A stretch of DNA of 7,603 nucleotides from Chloroflexota bacterium (lineage in GTDB: Bacteria > Chloroflexota > Anaerolineae > B4-G1 > SLSP01): contig JAAAOZ010000266.1 of assembly GCA_009908585.1 (NCBI GenBank), positions 1 to 7,603 of the forward strand. Direction: 5' to 3'. Shown piece by piece: positions 5,847 to 7,603 of the stretch (position 1 is its first letter; each line of letters starts with the position of its first letter). The notes under the pieces were generated by a model that was not told the origin of the DNA, did no database searches, and saw only the letters and a program-made list of their open reading frames with translations. A program made the translations under genes and the position numbers.

Positions 5847-6278
5847 ATGACAGAGTTGACACTAGACGACTTCCCTTTACAGACTTTTGATAAGATCCGA
5901 TATGCTGACACAGATCGTCAGGGGCATGTCAACAACTCGGTCTTTTCGACTTTTCTGGAAACGGGCCGGGTCGAAGCTATGTACAATCCTGAATTTCCTA
6001 TTCTTGCTGAGAATTCGAGCTTTGTTATCGCCGCTCTTAAATTAGATTTTCTCAGAGAAATCACCTGGCCCGGTCAGGTTGCGATAGGGACAGGGATATT
6101 GAAGATCGGCGCCAGCTCAATTAGATTTCACCAAAGGCTATTCCAAGATGGTAAATGCGTCGCCAGCGCCGAGGCCGTCGTTGTTCAAATCGATAACGAT
6201 AGTAGAAGAAGTTCGCCCTTGACGGATCATGCAAAGGAAATTCTGAGTCATTGGCTGCTAAGCAACGTTGACGAGTAA
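5847..6278 (+). CDS. Hotdog-fold acyl-CoA thioesterase (4HBT / YbgC-FadM type)
   Basis: This 143-residue cytoplasmic enzyme is of normal family length and is expected to hydrolyse acyl-CoA thioesters. The signature RYADTDRQGHVNNSVFSTFLE (18-38) carries the catalytic-site Asp (D21 or D23, family D-x-D pattern), H27 and N29-N30, followed by the long hotdog helix. The strands SSFVIAALKLDFLREI and SIRFHQRLFQDGKCVASAEAVVVQID complete the fold. AAGGA lies 4 nt before the ATG at 5847. GC content is about 47% over 5881-6240 by hand count, against about 65% in sampled parts of the next gene, and codon choice is more AT-rich (TTA, AGA and AGT are used). This suggests recent acquisition or a different selective history. 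No partner gene is adjacent, so the substrate is unknown. Confidence 0.88.
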   Translation: MTELTLDDFPLQTFDKIRYADTDRQGHVNNSVFSTFLETGRVEAMYNPEFPILAENSSFVIAALKLDFLREITWPGQVAIGTGILKIGASSIRFHQRLFQDGKCVASAEAVVVQIDNDSRRSSPLTDHAKEILSHWLLSNVDE

Positions 6279-6314
6279 AGCAGGGGTTCCTCACCATCCC
6301 CCTTTATTTGCTTT
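6277..6314 (+). terminator. Weak terminator after the thioesterase gene
   Basis: AGGGG (6282-6286) pairs with CCCCT (6299-6303), and the flanking AAAGCA (6277-6282) can pair with TGCTTT (6309-6314). A T-rich stretch (about 6303-6360) follows. It is imperfect but correctly placed right at the stop codon. Confidence 0.4.
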
Positions 6315-6335
6315 TCTGTTTTGCCGATTTGATAT

Positions 6336-6364
6336 TTGCTGTTTTGTTGTTTTGACATTTAAAA
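6336..6364 (+). promoter_or_regulatory. Candidate promoter of the riboswitch-lipoprotein unit
   Basis: TTGCTG (6336-6341) and TTTAAA (6358-6363) are 16 nt apart and would start transcription just at the 5' edge of the predicted aptamer. An alternative, TTGCTT (6308-6313) with GATATT (6331-6336) at 17 nt, is equally weak. A promoter must lie in this T-rich stretch if the leader is transcribed separately, but which one cannot be decided from sequence. Confidence 0.3.
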
Positions 6365-6473
6365 GCACTCTCCGAATCTCCCGCCTAAAGACAAGCCAGA
6401 ACCACGTCCACGGTGTGAGATCGATAGGTTGAGCCGGAAACAGCCCCGCCTCCCGTGTTTGGAAAGGAGAAGC
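6365..6473 (+). ncRNA. Probable molybdenum-cofactor (Moco) riboswitch aptamer
   Basis: The 3' core at 6448-6467, GCCTCCCGTGTTTGGAAAGG, matches at 18 of 20 positions the end of the E. coli moaA leader as I remember it, the reference Moco RNA. A fold by hand supports an aptamer. P1 pairs TCTCC (6369-6373) with GGAGA (6466-6470), extended by GC/GC. P2 pairs ATCTC-CGCC (6376-6385) with GGTG-GAGAT (6412-6421), with one mismatch and one wobble. GGTTG (6427-6431) pairs with CAGCC (6441-6445). The gene downstream encodes molybdopterin-oxidoreductase-fold domains, a plausible member of the Moco regulon, and an intrinsic terminator stands between. The tungsten cofactor is an alternative ligand. The call rests on recalled consensus and context, not on a model search. 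Confidence 0.65.
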
Positions 6474-6523
6474 ATCCCCGCGCGTCTTGATTTAATCCGG
6501 GGTCATTTGCGTAGGTCCCAGAC

Positions 6524-6556
6524 ACGGTATCCTCTCTGAGGATGCCGTTTTTTATT
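6524..6556 (+). terminator. Intrinsic terminator in the leader (riboswitch expression platform)
   Basis: An 11-bp stem, ACGGTATCCTC (6524-6534) with GAGGATGCCGT (6538-6548), has a single T-G wobble and a TCT loop, and is followed directly by TTTTTTATT. It lies between the predicted aptamer and the ribosome binding site at 6573-6580, so read-through is needed to express the lipoprotein. Its 5' arm overlaps CCAGACACGG (6518-6527), which can instead pair with CCGTGTTTGG (6453-6462) in the aptamer core. Confidence 0.85.
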
Positions 6557-6585
6557 CACCCTAATCACTTTTGAGGAGGATTTTG

Positions 6586-7603
6586 ATGTTGAAACGCTGG
6601 ATGTTGATTTTGATGTTGATGGGTTTGGTGCTGAGCGGATGTTCGCAGGCCACGCCGGAGCCGACCGAGCCGCCGGTGACGGAAGAAGCGACCGAGGAAG
6701 CATCCGCCAGCGACGAGGTGGTGCTCACCGTCGAGGGCATCGACGGCGCCACCAAAGAGCTGACGATGAGCGAGTTGAAGGATCTCCCCGCCTACGAAGG
6801 TTGGGGCGGACGGGTGAGCAGCACCGGACGCATCACACCGCCGGAGAAGTTCACGGGCGTCACGATGCAAACGCTGGCCGATCTGGTGGGCGGCTTGCAG
6901 GAGGATCAAGCCGTGCGCGTGATCGCCGAGGATGGCTACGCGATGACGCACTCCTACAACCAGGTTATGAACGGCGACTACATTGTCTATGATCCCGGCA
7001 CGGGCGAGGAGACGACGACGGATGAACCCCTGCGCACGGTGTTGGTCTACGAGATGAACGGCGAGCCGCTGCCCGAACGTGAGGATGGCAAGTTGCGCAC
7101 CTACTTGCTCAACAGCGATCAGCAGCAAGTCACGGATGGCCACTGGTCGGTCAAGTTCGTTAACAAGATCGCCATCAAGTCGATGGCGGAGGATTGGACG
7201 GTTCATCTGGAGGGCACGATCACGGAGGAGATGGATCGCAGCACCTTCGAGTCGGGCGCGTCGCCCAACTGCCACCAGGCCACCTGGGAGGATCCAGACG
7301 GCCAGATCTGGGAGGGCATCCCGCTGTGGCTGCTGGTGGGCCGCGTGGATGACGACAACAAACACGAGAGCGACGCCTTCGCCGACGAGATGGCCGACGC
7401 CGGCTACGACGTCGACATCGTCGCGGCGGATGGCTACAAAGTCACGTTGGACATCGGCGCCATCGTGGGCAACAAGAGCATCATCGTCGCCTATCTGGTG
7501 GATGGCAACCCGCTGGAAGAGAAGCACTTCCCGCTGCGCCTGGTCGGGCCGGGCCTGGAGAAGAGCGAGATGGTCGGCCAGATCACGGAGGTCATCGCCA
7601 ACG
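6586..7603 (+). CDS. Lipoprotein with two sulfite-oxidase-like molybdopterin-domain repeats (3' end cut off)
   Basis: 339 codons are visible and the frame is open at the right edge. GGAGG (6575-6579) lies 6 nt before the ATG at 6586. Residues 1-19 form a lipoprotein signal peptide ending LSGC, with C19 the lipidated residue. A Pro/Thr/Glu linker (about 20-44) follows. Two similar segments, about 45-200 and 203-335, resemble the oxidoreductase molybdopterin-binding (sulfite oxidase/YedY-like) fold: VVLTVEG and WTVHLEG at the starts, FTGVTMQTLADLVGG and WEGIPLWLLVGRV as the 'GvpL..LL' helices, then DGYAMTHS and DGYKVTLD, and LVYEMNGEPLP and IVAYLVDGNPL. The first repeat lacks the Mo-ligating Cys; the second has C229 (SPNCHQATW) near the expected place. 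It is probably anchored outside the cytoplasmic membrane. Whether it binds cofactor or only keeps the fold is open. The probable Moco riboswitch and terminator upstream argue for a real link to the cofactor. Confidence 0.82.
   Translation, partial: MLKRWMLILMLMGLVLSGCSQATPEPTEPPVTEEATEEASASDEVVLTVEGIDGATKELTMSELKDLPAYEGWGGRVSSTGRITPPEKFTGVTMQTLADLVGGLQEDQAVRVIAEDGYAMTHSYNQVMNGDYIVYDPGTGEETTTDEPLRTVLVYEMNGEPLPEREDGKLRTYLLNSDQQQVTDGHWSVKFVNKIAIKSMAEDWTVHLEGTITEEMDRSTFESGASPNCHQATWEDPDGQIWEGIPLWLLVGRVDDDNKHESDAFADEMADAGYDVDIVAADGYKVTLDIGAIVGNKSIIVAYLVDGNPLEEKHFPLRLVGPGLEKSEMVGQITEVIAN

Noticed and set aside
6352..6357. Perfect TTGACA as a -35 box for the lipoprotein gene
   Set aside because: At 16-18 nt downstream there is only AATCTC-like sequence inside the predicted aptamer, with no -10 match.
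6365..6473. Cobalamin, TPP, SAM-I or c-di-GMP riboswitch
   Set aside because: The hallmark conserved boxes of these classes, as I remember them, are not present in this leader on either strand; the Moco core and gene context fit better.
6565..7527. 320-codon minus-strand open frame opposite the lipoprotein gene
   Set aside because: No domain was recognised, it covers the opposite strand of a clear lipoprotein with signal peptide and ribosome binding site, and its composition is typical of an antisense shadow.

Overview
The window looks like a piece of a GC-rich bacterial chromosome, most likely Chloroflexota (Anaerolineae-like). This is an inference from three things: the gene mix (DUF4230 protein, TruD, MurJ and SAM hydrolase of non-proteobacterial type), Thr-Pro-rich tails or linkers on membrane-anchored proteins, and strong AGGAGG-type ribosome binding sites beside one apparently leaderless gene. 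No rRNA, tRNA, CRISPR array or transposase gene was found.

Layout. Positions 1-5454 carry five genes, all on the minus strand. Read in the direction of transcription they are: a membrane-anchored DUF4230 protein (5454-4756), a divergent TruD-family tRNA pseudouridine synthase (4572-3391), an RNase Z/arylsulfatase-like metallo-beta-lactamase-fold hydrolase (3100-2315), the lipid II flippase MurJ (2198-579), and a SAM hydroxide adenosyltransferase (DUF62; 585-1, cut by the window edge). Only the last two are translationally coupled, by a 7-bp overlap. The others are separated by gaps of 116-290 bp full of inverted repeats, so they are probably independent units. From 5847 the strand switches. 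There is a small, AT-richer hotdog-fold acyl-CoA thioesterase (5847-6278), then a 307-bp leader, then a lipoprotein with two sulfite-oxidase-like molybdopterin-domain repeats that runs off the right end.

The most interesting part is the leader at about 6365-6556. Its 3' core closely resembles the molybdenum cofactor (Moco) riboswitch as I remember it from the E. coli moaA leader. It is followed by a canonical intrinsic terminator just before the ribosome binding site of a gene whose product has a molybdopterin-oxidoreductase fold. A 10-bp alternative pairing between the aptamer core and the terminator's 5' arm gives a concrete switching mechanism: the ligand-bound aptamer would allow termination. 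This is read by eye and needs a covariance-model search.

The second theme is repeats. A snap-back element of about 92 bp occurs twice (3285-3375 and 5487-5579) in the same orientation, with conserved ends and nested inverted arms, which looks like a non-autonomous MITE/REP-type family. Other palindromes lie at 2219-2248, 4651-4751, 5618-5644 and 5648-5700. Nearly every intergenic gap in the minus-strand half holds at least one such structure.
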